From contig JARHVA010001738.1 of the NCBI GenBank assembly GCA_037957365.1, positions 2,327,501 through 2,391,500 on the forward strand: a stretch of 64,000 bases of DNA. The letters are read 5' to 3'. A model generated the notes under the pieces. That model worked only from the letters and a program-made list of their open reading frames with translations, had not been told where the DNA came from and did no database searches. Made by a program: the position numbers and the translations under genes. The stretch comes from Torreya grandis. Taxonomy: Eukaryota > Streptophyta > Pinopsida > Cupressales > Taxaceae. This document shows, piece by piece, positions 25,051-37,715 of the stretch; positions within the stretch are counted from its first letter, which is position 1; each line of letters begins with the position of its first letter.

Positions 25051-25698
25051 TATGAAAGGGCTATGAATCTGAGTCAGCATGCAATGTTTGATTCCCTATG
25101 GAGAGAACCCTTTCACATCAATGATTATAGGTAGGGAAAGACATTATAATTGGTGGATGAATAAATGTTTTAGATAGTTTGATTAATGGAATCCACTTGA
25201 AGCACTTTAATTTATTTATCAAATTTGCCTTATACATAGTTAGTTTCCCTCTTTTGTTATTTTTTCCTTTAGAAAATAAGTTCCATTGGCACAAGCTATT
25301 ATATCACCACTAGGTGTCCACACCTTGACTCCCCTTGTTTTGAATCATCTTTAATATATAATTATATACCCCTCTCCCTATAATTAATGTTCAATCACCC
25401 CCAATTGCATGATATCCCATAAGGATCACTATAAATATTTTTTTAGTGGATCCTCAAGCGTGATTACCACCCTTATCATTTATGGGTATCCAAATTCAAA
25501 AAGGTTAAATGATGATTTATCTAGGCATGTTAGCCTATAAATATAACCCTCCTAATCAAATAAAACATTTAAATACCTTAATAATTATGAAAGCATTAAG
25601 CTGAGAAGAGCATCTTGAGTAGAAAAGTATGCCAATAATTGTGAACAAAAGCTAGTATCAAGTATTTTTCAAAGGTTATTTTAGGATAATTACAAGAT
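25051..25698 (+). promoter_or_regulatory. Promoter-like region before the G2 cargo ORF
   Basis: After the integrase the sequence is non-coding. TATAAATA at 25,536-25,543 stands about 160 bases before the first ATG of the cargo ORF (25,699), so the cargo could have been transcribed separately from gag-pol. This is an inference from spacing only. Confidence 0.35.
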
Positions 25699-28600
25699 GG
25701 AGTATTCTAGATCCTCATTTGATGGTGAACACTCTAGTAATAATATATATCATGGATCATGTGGTCATAGCATTATTCCACCATAATTTATAGGAATAAA
25801 ATCATATGCTTCTACCCCTAAAAAATAAAATCCCATAGTACTAAATGTCAAAATCATCATAACGGGGTGTTGTAAGGACCCCACACTAGTATTAGACATT
25901 GTAAATGGGATATTTGATCCAAAATTAAATAAAAATACAAAGAACTTGAGGGAGGGTGCTCATATCCACATGATCATAAATTTTTGAATTAATGACTTTA
26001 AGTCATTTGATTTAAATATATAGATCTCTAACCTAGCTCAATACATGGTGCCTCTCATGTACCTATGCCTAGATATTATCACCCTATGTTTAGAAATATA
26101 CAATGCCAAAACTAATATTATTCTAGGTAACCAACTGAAAGTGCAAATTAGTTTCAATTCAATGAGGGAGATGCTTTAGCTCCCTAATGACCCTAACATA
26201 GACATCTATGGCATGGAGAGCCTACATAATGTATGGGACACTCATGTTCAGAAGCTAAAGTTCTTAAACTTAGCTATCCATAGTAATTACATGGAAGTTT
26301 TTCCTCTACCCATTAATCTCTCAAGATTTATGGCATAAGACATGAAAGATTCCCTCTCCATGTTAGCATTCATCTTCATAATGGACTAAGACATCAGTGT
26401 TCATGATTTAAATTTGGGTGTAGTCTTCCACTTAAATATAGTGAGTAGGGAGAGGGCCTAAAAAATGGACTTCATAGATGCTATCACTAATGCCATTTAT
26501 AATCAGTTGACAAATATTTTGGCCTAGAATAACTTTAGGTATTCCTTCTTCCTTCTCCACCTGATCCTATACCAGAGTTCCTAGTTCTTTTCACCATAAT
26601 TCACCATCAATGTAATCAAGATGATACATTATCCCCATATAGTCATCCCCATCTCTATGTGGACCCATATCATTTTGGCTATGTAGGATTATCATGAATT
26701 TGTAGTCCTTCATATTTCTAGTCCTAGTTGACCTCAGTCAAGAATCCATTACCTATCAAATGATAGACTACTAGAGAGTGTGGCTCATTCGCTAAAAAAT
26801 GCTAGTTTACTAGTTCTTTGAATTCCACTTTACATTCATCAAGGTCCATATATTTAAGGAGTTATTTTGGCTCCTACATATGCTCATATATAATACCTTA
26901 GCCCTAAATCGAGTCCATCAGCTTGATGTGGTGGATTCAATGTATATCATGAGATAGAAGAAGAGGGTCCTTTATGATATTTCATTTTAAATAAGGGAAA
27001 TATAGTTATGAGAAGGTTATAGGAGCATCTGCTTATGCTCAAACTAGTAGAGCTTAGCCTAGACTAAATCAATGATAAGAGGAATTACAACCCTTCTAAA
27101 CACATATCCACTCTCAATATGGTTTCCCATTTCAATCATTAACCCCAACCATACTTTAAATAATGTATGTCACCAATGGAGGATGACATTAATCACTATG
27201 TTGATTTATCCAAGATCTCCTTAGACACACACCAATTGTGGGAGTCTTTCTACAAACCAGCCTGGGATTTTAATCTTTCAAAGTGTCATCACCAAGGTTC
27301 TAAGAGAAAAACTCATCCAAAAGGGATGGATCAAGGAGAAAATAGAATCTTATTGTAAATATAATCCAAAAATTGGCTAGAAAGAACTGAATTTCAAGTA
27401 TCTAGACTCTGACAAGTAATTTGAGACCTCTAGGATGAGCACCATGAGGAAGAAGTTTGGGTAGAGGAAGAGGTTTTAGTTAAAGAAGAAGAATAATATT
27501 CCCCATTAGGGAAAGAGGAGGAGTATTTTTGTGATTTAGAGGCCTACATCTTGTCTCCCTCCTCTATATGCATCTCCCCAACAATAGGGGCAAGCCACTC
27601 TAAGGTAGCCCAAGGTAGGGTCATCTCAGCATGGCTCTGTAGTGTAAGCTTCCAACCCTCCTCTTAAACCCAGATAGAATAAGGTAGGATTTTTTCACCC
27701 TCTCCTTTATACTTCTTATTCATTCTTCACTTCATATTTGCCTTCCATTATTTATAACATGCTTGCATTGATTTTCATCGATTAATTAATCACCATGCTC
27801 ATGTTGCTTTCCACTCCTCTTCCTTCATTCACCAAAAGTACATAAATCATGGTGAAATCACTCACCACCTCTCTCCATGGCCTCCCAACTTTCTCTCCAT
27901 TTACATTGACCATTTACCCACTCATCCTTGAGGTAACAATGTTCATTGCTTCATAGTAGCAAGTGATCATTCCTTTCAGATTACCACAAGGATCCCCCTT
28001 CATAGGGGATTTAATTGAGTCAAATAATAAGTTCCATTAGTATTTGGAGACTATAAGAAAATCCTAAGAATCCTAGGTAGAAAGGAGAAGAGGAAAAGTG
28101 GCTAAGGCTTTGGTGGTACCTAATATGCAGTCATTCTTTTACCTTGTATAATAATCTCTAATGATTACACATTAACACTAATAGTAATTAATCCCCAAGA
28201 ATAGATGCAGTTAGATAATTACTCAATACATGTTTTTGACCTCAACCTTACCCAAGCTATGCCATATCATAGGGTCAAATGGATGGAGGATACCCAGAAG
28301 TCTATCACAATAGACTACCTCAATGAAATCTATCAACTAGAAAATAAGGAGAAAAACTCACAAGAGTTAAGGCCACATTGACCATTGCAGTGTAGAGGAT
28401 AAGGCCAAAGATTTATAATTCACAAATATGAGGTTTGACCCATAGATCCATGTCACCTCTGAGAGATCCCAAATGGAAGCTAATCAAAGAACCCATCTAC
28501 AAATTAAAGTAACAAAGCTGAAATCTAAAATAGATGGCCTAAAAAAAGAGAAGTGGGTGCTAAAAAATAAGCTACATGAAAAATAAATAGAGCTTACATA

Positions 28601-29213
28601 GATTCATAAGAGTCTCTTAGACTCTACAAGTGTGCAACAACAAATATAATAACATATGTGATAATATTCCTAGGATAAGGACCAAGAAATCTAACAATTA
28701 AAGAATGACCTTGCCACCCACTCCCAAACTCTAGGCATCCTTCTAATGATCCATAAGCTATATGTTTTATATTAGGAGAGGATTAAAAATGTGGCCTCAA
28801 ACTTGAAGCTAGTGATTGGGTTCAATGTGGACTCATAGTGACTATGTGCATAAGTGAGGACATCTGTGGACTAGATCCTCACCTTTGTATCTCCTAAGGT
28901 ATAATATTCATGTCTCCTAGTCTAGAAGTTGTATAACATAGTGGATAAGATGCTCCAAGTAACAAGGATGGCTGATAGAATACATGAGGCATTCAAGGTT
29001 AATGAATTCTTAAGATGCAATAAGGCACATCAAAATTCAAGGCATTTTTGAATGCCTTAGACAAAGTGGTTTGAGACATGATGGGTCACATTGAATAACT
29101 AGTCCACTTAAGACTACCCTCCCCATTATTTATAAATAATATGTTCCTTTAAAAGGACAAAATAAAATATCTTCTAATCATGAAGAAAAATGATCAAACT
29201 GTATTTATGGCCT
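25699..29213 (+). pseudogene. G2 3' cargo ORF, main part (split by G3)
   Basis: The reading starts MEYSRSSFDGEHSS and continues VLNVKIIITGCCKDPTLVLD, LAQYMVPLMYLCLDIITLCL, NIILGNQLKVQISFNSMREM and MKDSLSMLAFIFIMD. A Pro-containing linker follows, a short open piece YVDLSKISLDTHQLWESFYK (27,167-27,358), an acidic stretch near 27,470-27,550, and from about 28,460 a coiled-coil-like region (QMEANQRTHLQIKVTKLKSK, then KEKWVLKNKLHEK) to DRIHEAFKVNEFLRC. It lacks any replication domain. It sits between integrase and the 3' LTR and is interrupted by G3. I recall similar repetitive proteins from conifers but know no function. Confidence 0.55.
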
Positions 29214-29550
29214 TGGGTCTATTATCCTTGAATTTAACAAGCTCAATTCATGGGATAACCCCTATAAAAATTGTTTGTTTCATAAACCATGAGATTTAGG
29301 CATGTAGAATGAGGCAAATCAATTACTCTCATGCATGATTTTCACCTTAAAAGGTTAGTCTCTTTTCAAGAGTTTTTTTTGTCTTTTTAGTCTGGAGAAT
29401 TATTTTTGGACTACACCAAGTTTGAAATCTTATAGGCTAGAGAATTTTCTCTAGATTGCACCTAATGTGCAAATATGGAGAATTCATTTTCCACTGCACA
29501 TGTAGAACCAGAGAAATTATCTACCCATGGATGTCGGCCCACCATGGTGT

Positions 29551-29590
29551 GTAATTAATACAAGCATTAATTACCACTACTATATATATT
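29551..29590 (+). promoter_or_regulatory. Conserved palindrome plus TATA upstream of ORF-X
   Basis: GTAATTAAT, six bases, ATTAATTAC forms a perfect 9-bp inverted repeat at 29,551-29,574, immediately followed by TATATATATT at 29,581. The same arrangement is at 41,302-41,340 in the other LTR. It may be the core promoter of ORF-X. Confidence 0.4.
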
Positions 29591-30489
29591 TTAACATATG
29601 TAAATTCATTTTCACTATTGATTTTTACTCCTCCTCCCTCACCATTTTCATTCTTGTTTGCATCCTCCCTTGCTATTTCCATGCACATCTACTTTGACTC
29701 ACCCATGGATTTTGTATTTCTTCATAGATTTTAGGTTAGTTTTTGTTTTTATTTATAAACCCTATACAGTTCCTATTATATTATTATAATCCCATGTCAA
29801 GTTATCCAACCATCTATTGTTTTTGAAACCACATGGAGATTTTTATCCAACCCTTTTCATTCTAAAAACTTGTGGCTCTTTTTAATTTTTAAAAACTAAC
29901 ATGGCTCCACCAAAAATTTGTTAGTTTCCAAAACCCTATTATTTTGAAGGTTGTGTGTTTCAAATATTTTTATTCAACCTCCATAACCTTTTCCCCCACC
30001 TGGTGCACTTTAAATAATTTTATCCAAAGATCAATCATCCATCCTTTCATTTCGTACAATCTATATAATTTTATTTGGAGTGCACCCAATTCACCAAGTT
30101 TTAGTGCAAGTTAGAGATTTTTATCTGACCTACACCACCCTTACCCAATTCAATTAAAAAATATGTTTGACAGAGAAAATTCTCTGATCTACACCCTTTT
30201 TTAGGTCATCCTATGTCATCTAGAGAATTTTTTATAGATTGCATGAAAGACACCTGCTCAGAGTTTAGTTTGGATAATTTTCTCTAAATTACATGAAGTG
30301 CTTTACTACCCCTATGTAGTTCTAAGAATTTTATTCAAACTACATAACCTCCAAACACATGCACAATCATAGTTTTTATCCACCTCTACATTATCCATAC
30401 TAAATGAAAAATGTGATAACTTTAGAGTATTTAAATGTTCTCATACATTTTCTTAACCATTAACAAAATATTCTCCTACTAAAAGAATT

Positions 30490-33400
30490 ATGAAGTACAA
30501 ATTTCAAGTAGTCTAGATGTCTGTAGTTGAACTAATGTGAACCAAATTAGGGACATAAAAAGTGGTCATGTAGACATGACAAAGTTATTACAAAGGATAA
30601 AAAAGGACCCCATTGCACCTCACATGCAAGCTATCCTAAATAGTGGAATTCACTTGGTAGTAACATTCCTAGTTTTAGCACAAGATTTAGAGTTTGTCTT
30701 AATAGTTGCTACCCATTTTGATAAGCAGACTATATTAGTGAAGGATTCAGATGGTAAGGTAGTCATCAATCTTGATGAAGATTATTTTGATAAAATCTTT
30801 CATCTCTCTGACATAGATGAGTATTTAGATATAACCTTGAACTCAACTCAAGAAAATTATGACAAGAATTTTGAAAAATGCAACAAGTACATCAACTCTG
30901 ACTAGCTCAAGACTCCTTGACATTCCATTTCTATATGGACCAAAAAAATTTATCGTAGTGATTTTTTAAAGGAAGTAGGGGATTTAATCACTCTTCAAAT
31001 AAAAGTTAAGGGGCTTCCCACAACAAACATTTTTCAAGAGTGGATCTATCATTATATCTGGGTTATCAAGAGGGGTAAACATAAGATCTTTTGTGGAAAA
31101 TAGATCAATGATGTTATTTGTCTCCAACTCTGTGAGGTGACTTCTTCTCTCAAGTTATTCATGACTTCTTATCTGCTATATGTTATAGCTAGCATGAAAT
31201 CATTTTTAGGTTTAACTAGGGTTGGTGATAGAAAATAAGTCCCTATATATGACTATTATCCACAATTAACTCTAAATGAGAGTATAAAACATTACAGAAA
31301 GGTCAATGATGCCTATTTTAACAAGTACATTTATTTTTTTGAAAAAGACCTTAAAAAGAAGAGATTTTTAGATGCAGAATGGGAGTAAGTGAATAAGGTT
31401 GGTTTTATTTTCTTGTAATTCCAAAAATTTGCCTACATAAGAGTAGGAGGGTTCAATGAATAACCCTATATGCTACCTCGGTATCCAAGTGATAAGCTAG
31501 TTATAATGGATATGTGTTGGTAGATGATGAGCTTACACAAGAAATAATTAGATGCCCATAAACCTTGTTTCAAGTTTCCAATTAACATTGGTCGGTATAC
31601 AATCTCTACCACTCTAAAGGCCAAGACAATGGAAATTAAATTATAATGGATTACTCTCAAAAGGTTCAAGAGTAGGGAAGACTTTGACTATAAGAAGATG
31701 AAATAAAATATAAAATGGAATTAAATTCATGTGCATAGAATAGAGGACATTTAGGTTGAGTGTAGAATAGAGGAAGATGTGAGAAATCTTGACTATAACC
31801 ATCTCACTGTAGATTAAATTGTTAATTTGAAACTAGTTGACATTCCTCAAGGAATGATAGATAATGGGAACACATTAGACTCTCTTTATGAGAATAATCA
31901 GATTGATTTGACTTCTCTTCCCCTTATTACTAGTCAGTAAAATAATATACTTCCATAAGAGATATATTCCAACTCATTCTCATAAAAATCAATGCTTGAG
32001 GATGAGAAGAACATCAAATTAAAACTAGTCAAGATTGGCTCAAAGGAAGAGTATGATGAAGATACTTTTAATCAATGGGAAGAGCTATGGACAAATAATA
32101 AGTAAGATTACCCCACCTCGACATAGAAGGTGAACTTTTTTTTTAAAATCAAAGGTAAAGGTAAGGGAAAGGATACTAATATAGATAAAAATGTTCAAGC
32201 AAGTATAGAATAAAATCCTACTACATGTGAAACATCAATGTAGCCAGTGACTTATTAAATAGAGGTCTCTTAGGTAATATCTTCCACTCTCCCTTATCAC
32301 TCCTATTACATTAATTTATCTTATAGTGCCTCTTCACACTATATTTTCAACCCCTCCACCCACTAATGCCATAATTTTCCAAGTTCCTTCTCATAGTACA
32401 TTAGACTAGGTATTTGACTCCTTTTCTAATTTACCTAGTCCTTTAGAGTCATTAGGATCACCTAAAAATATGTATTTTAACCAAAAAAACACTGATAAGT
32501 TCATGTATACCTCATCTTACAAATTGGTAACTCAAGTCTCATCTACTCCTATGTGGAATGTGCCAATGGGAAGCAAATTTTCTCCCATACCAACCCAAAA
32601 ACCACCTATTATTACCACCACTCCATTGGTATCCATTCCATTACTAGATATGTCCATTCCATCTTCCATTCCACTCACCTCAAAAATCATTAATCCTCTC
32701 CCAACATAACAATCCTTAACATCATTTGCATAAGAATATTCATCAACCCTTTGCCCTTGGCTAACGTCTCAAACAACCAAGAGGAAGAAATAAGTTATAT
32801 CACTAGATGATTTTGACTTTGATCAACTTATGCCAATAAATCTAAAGACAAAAAAAAAGGACAAGACAATATCAAGAGTGATTTTTGATATGGTAACAAG
32901 TATGCCAAGATTACAATTTATCTCAAAGGTAAAAAATTGAATATATTCAAGCATCTGACTATGCAATAGGATGTATAGATCTTGGTAAATAAATGCATGA
33001 AAATGCTAAAGAATATCTGTAGGTAGTGATGGCATCTTTGTTTGAAAGATATGATAATGACAAGGTGATCATAGATTAGCTAAAAGCATAGATATAAAAA
33101 TTAACATTAGTTTTACTAAAAATCACTCAATCTTCTAAACCAATAGAGCCTATGGGGAGTGAGACCACTAAAAAATCAATTTAATAGGTATAAAATATTG
33201 GGTCATAAGGTCAGGTAGTCAACACCTAGATAGAGAGACTATTAGTTAAAGGTTCTCAATGACTACATTATGCCATTAAAATTTTGAATAACTTGAGTGA
33301 AGTAGAAACAAAAATGTAGAAAACACTTGACACACTCTCTGAAGTTTTCTAGTTAATAGATAATGATATTTACACATGGACACAACTATGCTAGTTCAAG

Positions 33401-33942
33401 TTAGAACTTTTGGTTGAGAAAAAAGTGATTCCTAACAGGAAGATGTTTATAGAATGTAGAGAGGCAATGAAGAATAAAAAATATTTCCTCAAAAATATAA
33501 TTAAGGATATTGAATAATCCTAAGACATGTGCACTAAAAAGGGTCTAGACCTTAGCAAGAATATTAGATAATTTCCTTACGAGATAAAAAAATACTCTCA
33601 AAAAATCCTTCTTGATAAAATAGTTGTTCAAAATTTTACTTCCTTGGTTCACATGAAAGTTGAGACAAGAGCATTCACATTGGACTCCATCAACAAGCTA
33701 GTTGAATTCCAAGGAATAATGGATAAATTGTAATGAATTTTGGATAAAATAAGGACTTGCCAATCAACATAGTAGACTCCATTAAAATATCCCTCGCCAT
33801 CTCCAAAAATACATTTGGGATGGATAAAAATGAGGTTCAAACAACCTTGAAGAGATATGAACCATATTTGTAGAAGAATAAAAATGAATAAATTCCTATA
33901 TCTGTAGACACTTAGTTTATTTTCATAGTTTTTCATATGTAG
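30490..33942 (+). pseudogene. ORF-X, left copy: unknown protein encoded in the G3 LTR
   Basis: About 1,150 codons with stops and frameshifts; the aligned copy at 42,355-45,773 supports the frame. The longest open piece (30,537-30,905) reads SGHVDMTKLLQRIKKDPIAP, then DLEFVLIVATHFDKQTILVK and GKVVINLDEDYFDKIFHLSD. Next comes a Tyr/Trp-rich middle (IFQEWIYHYIWVIKRGKHKI, MTSYLLYV, KHYRKVNDAYFNKYI). A Pro/Ser/Thr/Ile-rich linker follows at about 32,270-32,720, then a basic patch (TKRKK) and a Lys/Glu-rich helical C-terminus. No reverse-transcription domain is present. The start was chosen at the ATG aligned in both copies. Function unknown. Confidence 0.6.
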
Positions 33943-34059
33943 TTTTGTTGTGTGTAATTTACATATAGGAAAAGTACACAATCTTATGAAAAATTAGACT
34001 CTATCAAGAATAAGTCAAAGTAGTTATGTTTTCCTCTATTTTTGTTCATAGCTCCTCTC

Positions 34060-34067
34060 TATAAATA
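34060..34067 (+). promoter_or_regulatory. TATA box of the G3 5' LTR (U3/R)
   Basis: TATAAATA lies about 770 bases before the LTR end, followed by a TTGTAAAGGCATGATCA-type region conserved at 45,890-45,930. It is the likely start of the genomic transcript and lies downstream of ORF-X, so ORF-X belongs to U3. Confidence 0.5.
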
Positions 34068-34841
34068 AGATGATGCTATTTTGTAAAGGCATGATCACTA
34101 GGGCTGTAGAAGAGAAACACTACTGAATTGAGAAGCAATATTTGAAACTTTCTATTCAAAATGTAATTCTTTAATTCCATCAATAAAATAAAATCAAGTT
34201 ATATTTCAATATTTGTGTTGGAATAAACTTATAGTGTATTGGAAATGTTATTATGTATTTTATATTACTTTTTATTATGCTTTTGATTGGATTGTGATGT
34301 GAATTTATATAAATCAAAAGGTGCTAAGAAGCTAATTTTGAAGTTTTTTGAGCTACAATATTTTTACTGGGTTTGTGTTTATTAGAAGTGACTTATTATG
34401 GACACTTTGTGACATAAGTTATTTTCCTTGGTTACTTAATATTCATTGGAAATAAGGTGAATACTTTAGGCTTCACTTTGTTCCATATATTCATATTACG
34501 TTACTAGTATTATTCTAGTTATTCTTACATCTAACTAATCTAAACATCAATTATAATTTCTCCAATAAGTAATTTTATGTTTTTATAATACATTGTAAGG
34601 AAAAAAAATTATATGTTTTCAAGTGAACATCAATTCTAAAAAAATAAAATTGGATGATATGATAATACCCACTTTGATAAAATTAGTGTGAATAAGTCTA
34701 AATAATTACTTGTTGTTTTAGTTAGAAATAAGAAGGGAGCCTCCCTTTTCCTTAAGGAGAGATTTTATCTCATCACACTATGGTTGAAAGTACCATTATA
34801 TTACCATTTTTTTGGTGATAAAATATTCACCCAAATGTTTT

Positions 34842-34859
34842 TAGTGACTCCACTAGGGA
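34842..34859 (+). promoter_or_regulatory. G3 primer-binding site, decayed
   Basis: TAGTGACTCCACTAGGGA lies eight bases after the 5' LTR. It looks like a TGGTGACTCCACTGGGGA-type plant retrotransposon binding site with two G-to-A changes. It is absent after the right-hand LTR, as expected. Confidence 0.5.
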
Positions 34860-35065
34860 ATGAACATGCAACCAAGAGATACACTCATTCAGTTGAAATA
34901 AGACCAACACCTTATTGTTTGTTATTGTTTAGTTATTGATAATCTCTTTCCTTTTTTGGATAAATTCATGATATTGTAGAACAAATTTACACCCATAGAA
35001 AAAGATAAACATGATACATTGATCCTATATTTGAGTTTTTGTAAGAGCATAACTTTGATCTTTTT

Positions 35066-36730
35066 TTGGCACGTACACGGTCACCTCTTCAATATACAAG
35101 AAGTTTTCCTCCTACCACTAAAAGATATCCTATACTAGGGGAGGCTTACAAAATTCATAGGGTTTTGTCTATTTTGCCTTTGAAAATACTTTTTATTCAT
35201 CCATATAACCCAGATAGAATGGCTTCTCAAGGTCCATGTGGAATTGCTTTTGGTCCATTGAACTTGACACCACCATATCATGAACTACCTCATAGTTCAA
35301 AAAAAAAATTACCTAAGTTCTATGGTGATGGAAAGCAACATATAGTCGAATACATTACCACATTATACATTACATGTACAGTTCTTGGAATATAACATGA
35401 ATATGTTTCTATAATATTGTTTGTATAAATTATCAAAGATGTTGTTGTTAATTAATTTTACCATCTTGTAACAAGAACCATCACGATTTGGGTAACACTT
35501 AAGGATAAGTTTGAGGCAAGGTTCAAGTTGGTAGAATATTTTCATGCCTTGTTAGCTTAACTTACACAAATTAAGAAAGAATAAAATTAGCCCATTCATG
35601 AGCTCATGATAATGTTTAATAAGCTAAGGAATATGATCCTAATTGTTGCATAACCGACACCTAAGAAATTGAAGTGCTTCTTTGTTAATTCTTATTTTTT
35701 AGAGGTTATTTTTATTTTTTGAAGAGTATCCCCAACTAATCTTAATATTTCTCAAATATTGTCCACTAAAGTATAAAATGATTTCATCTTATCAATAAAA
35801 GTGAGAAACAATTCAATCAAGCCTAAAGGGTAGTCCACTTCAACTTCACCTTCTCCTAGCACCACAGATCCTATGGTGAAAAATTTGGTAAATGAATTAC
35901 TATCACTTAAGAAGAAAATACCCCAAGGTATGTCCTTTTATTCATACAAGGATAATCCAAGAATAACATACCTAAATGCTTCTAATTATTACAACAATGT
36001 TGTAAGAAACCAAAATCAAAACAAGCTTCCTTCACCATAATCAAGGCTTGCATTGGAGGCACCACCAGATAATGCAATAAATAACTAGTTGGAACCTATA
36101 ATGATGATGTTTTGGAGATAGAATATGTTCTATAAGATAATGCTAATCCATTCATAGGAAATGAAGAATGAGAAGCTAGTTATTTTGATATCAGGTTTCT
36201 AAACTTTGAAGAAGAAGAAGCTGAACAAGAAGAAGATACACATGGCAATTATTATGTCATCTTCACTTGTTCTAAAAATTAGCTAAATCAACAAAAAAAG
36301 GGTAATAAAACTAAGTCCAAGGATGAACAATGTAAGGAGTTTTCAATTTTCAAAAGAGGAACTCCTTTACTAGTTTAACCAAAGGATAAAATAAGGGATA
36401 AACAAGGAAGTACACCTCATCATTATACTTATTTTACTTCTATGTCTAATCCCAGTGCCCAAAACCCAAAACCTAAAAATGAAAATATCTCGTCTTCGTT
36501 GACTTCCCCATACCCAAATTTTGATATCATAGACCATGATAGGATGACAGAAATTCAAATGTCATAGGTTGAATACCTTCAATCTAATACTAATCAATTT
36601 GAAAGATTGGCTAAGTTTGTAAAGAGTAAAGTGGCCAATTCTGATCAAGTTTCATCCAAGAGTGCACCTATTGACCCTAAACCAAAGGAGAAGCAAAATA
36701 GTTTGGTCGTAACTCCATCTATTACTAGAT
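35066..36730 (+). pseudogene. gag: G3 gag
   Basis: The first 109 codons are open (35,066-35,395). They contain a Pro-rich N-terminus and PPYHELPHSSKKKLPKFYGD, the typical gag entry, then EYITTLYITCTVLGI and a stop at a Gln/Glu-type position. The reading continues FYHLVTRTITIWVTLKDKFE, ARFKLVEYFHALLA and LTQIKKE, then KLKCFFVNSYFLEVIF. Further down are a charged stretch (DNPRITYLNASNYYNN) and an acidic patch near 36,200. No zinc knuckle was recognised. Dead by stops. Confidence 0.75.
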
Positions 36731-36734
36731 AAAT

Positions 36735-37200
36735 ATAACCTTTCTATATCTCCTTATTTGTCAATGGTTACAAGCTCAATAATTACATCATTCATTCAGG
36801 TTCCTCAATAACGTGATGCTAGCCAAAGAGCTATTGCTTTGGGGTTAACTCTAACAAATACTTTTATCCATTAATTTTTAATGGAAACTAAGCAAGTAAC
36901 CCTCACAGGCCAAATCAAAGATGTAAAATTTGTATTTGTTTCTTTTTTAAAGAAAATATAAAGATGATGGTTCTTGTAGCTGATGTTCCAACCTCATATG
37001 GATTTTTTTGGGGATGTAAATTTTGCAAAAATGTTGGTGGTGGTATCAACATGGATTAGTTTGAGGCTAGAATACCTATCAAAGGTGTTATGTAAAAACT
37101 TCATCCATAGAATTATGTAAAGTATACCATGACAAATATTGAGGATCCAAAATCCCGTATTATTTTTTAAACCTATAGAATGGGCATCTATTTCTTGACC
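36735..37200 (+). pseudogene. PR: G3 aspartic protease
   Basis: PFYISLFVNGYKLNNYIIHS leads into the Asp-Ser-Gly position as H-S-G-S-S, so the catalytic Asp is replaced by His. A frame change follows, then MMVLVADVPTSYGFFWGC and FEARIPIKGVM. This is the usual gypsy protease layout. It is followed by an acidic linker (LDDILGEGQEIDKSPSSDED) leading to the upstream RNase H. Confidence 0.65.
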
Positions 37201-37320
37201 ATAGATGAAGATCCAATATCATTAGATGATATTTTAGGTGAAGGTCAGGAAATAGATAAATCACCCTCTTCAGATGAAGATATTTTAGATTTTGAAAATA
37301 TTAAAGTATAAAGTTAAAGT

Positions 37321-37715
37321 GATGTTTGGACTTTAGAATTTGATGACAGTTGTTCTTTAACTGGATATGGATTTGGGATAGTCCTCATATCTCTAGAAGG
37401 AAAAATCTTATCTTTTTCTTTCAAGTTGTAATTTGATAACACTAACAATATTATTGAATATGAAGCCTTATTTTTAGGGATGAATGTTACACAAAAGAGA
37501 GGAATTAAAAATATTCATGCTTAAGGTGATGTTGAGTTAGTCATCTATTAAGTCAATAATTTGTATCAAAAAAATAATTAAAGTCTAAGGAATTATTTTA
37601 ATCATGTTTTGGATTTCATGGAAGATTTTGATGCTTTTAATATATCAATATTTATAAGAGAATAAAATGATAAGGTAAATTCATTAGCTATTTTAGCCAC
37701 CCTCCTAATTCCACA
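37321..37715 (+). pseudogene. RNH: G3 RNase H domain upstream of RT
   Basis: It opens VWTLEFDDSCSLTGYGFGIV (first catalytic Asp present), has TNNIIEYEALFLGMNV (catalytic Glu), GDVELVIY (second Asp), and ends DFMEDFDAFNISIFIRE then NDKVNSLAI, where the last Asp appears as Asn. It lies between protease and RT and is the best-kept example of this order in the window. Stops are at Gln/Arg-type positions. The minus-strand frame at 37,602-37,823 is a shadow. Confidence 0.75.

Larger units (their letters stand above)
29214..34833 (+). repeat. G3 5' LTR (about 5.6 kb)
   Basis: Order within the LTR: a leader of about 370 bases; a palindrome GTAATTAAT...ATTAATTAC (29,551-29,574) just before TATATATATT at 29,581; a region of scattered hairpin-like AGAATTTTCT motifs (about 29,390-30,350); ORF-X (30,490-33,942); a second TATA (TATAAATA at 34,060) with a start-site-like region; and about 770 bases of R/U5. 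The 3' half matches 45,780-46,243 plus 49,814-50,242. Long LTRs are known in plant Ogre-type elements, but an ORF filling most of U3 is unusual. Confidence 0.7.

Noticed and set aside
33649..33981. 110-codon minus-strand frame
   Set aside because: Antisense to the C-terminal part of ORF-X in the left LTR, with no family resemblance.
29214..34833. Reading the two 5.6-kb blocks as independent insertions next to gag-pol
   Set aside because: They form the exact outer ends of the DNA that interrupts the G2 cargo ORF and directly flank one gag-to-integrase unit, as LTRs do. Kept as the main alternative because no target duplication was found.
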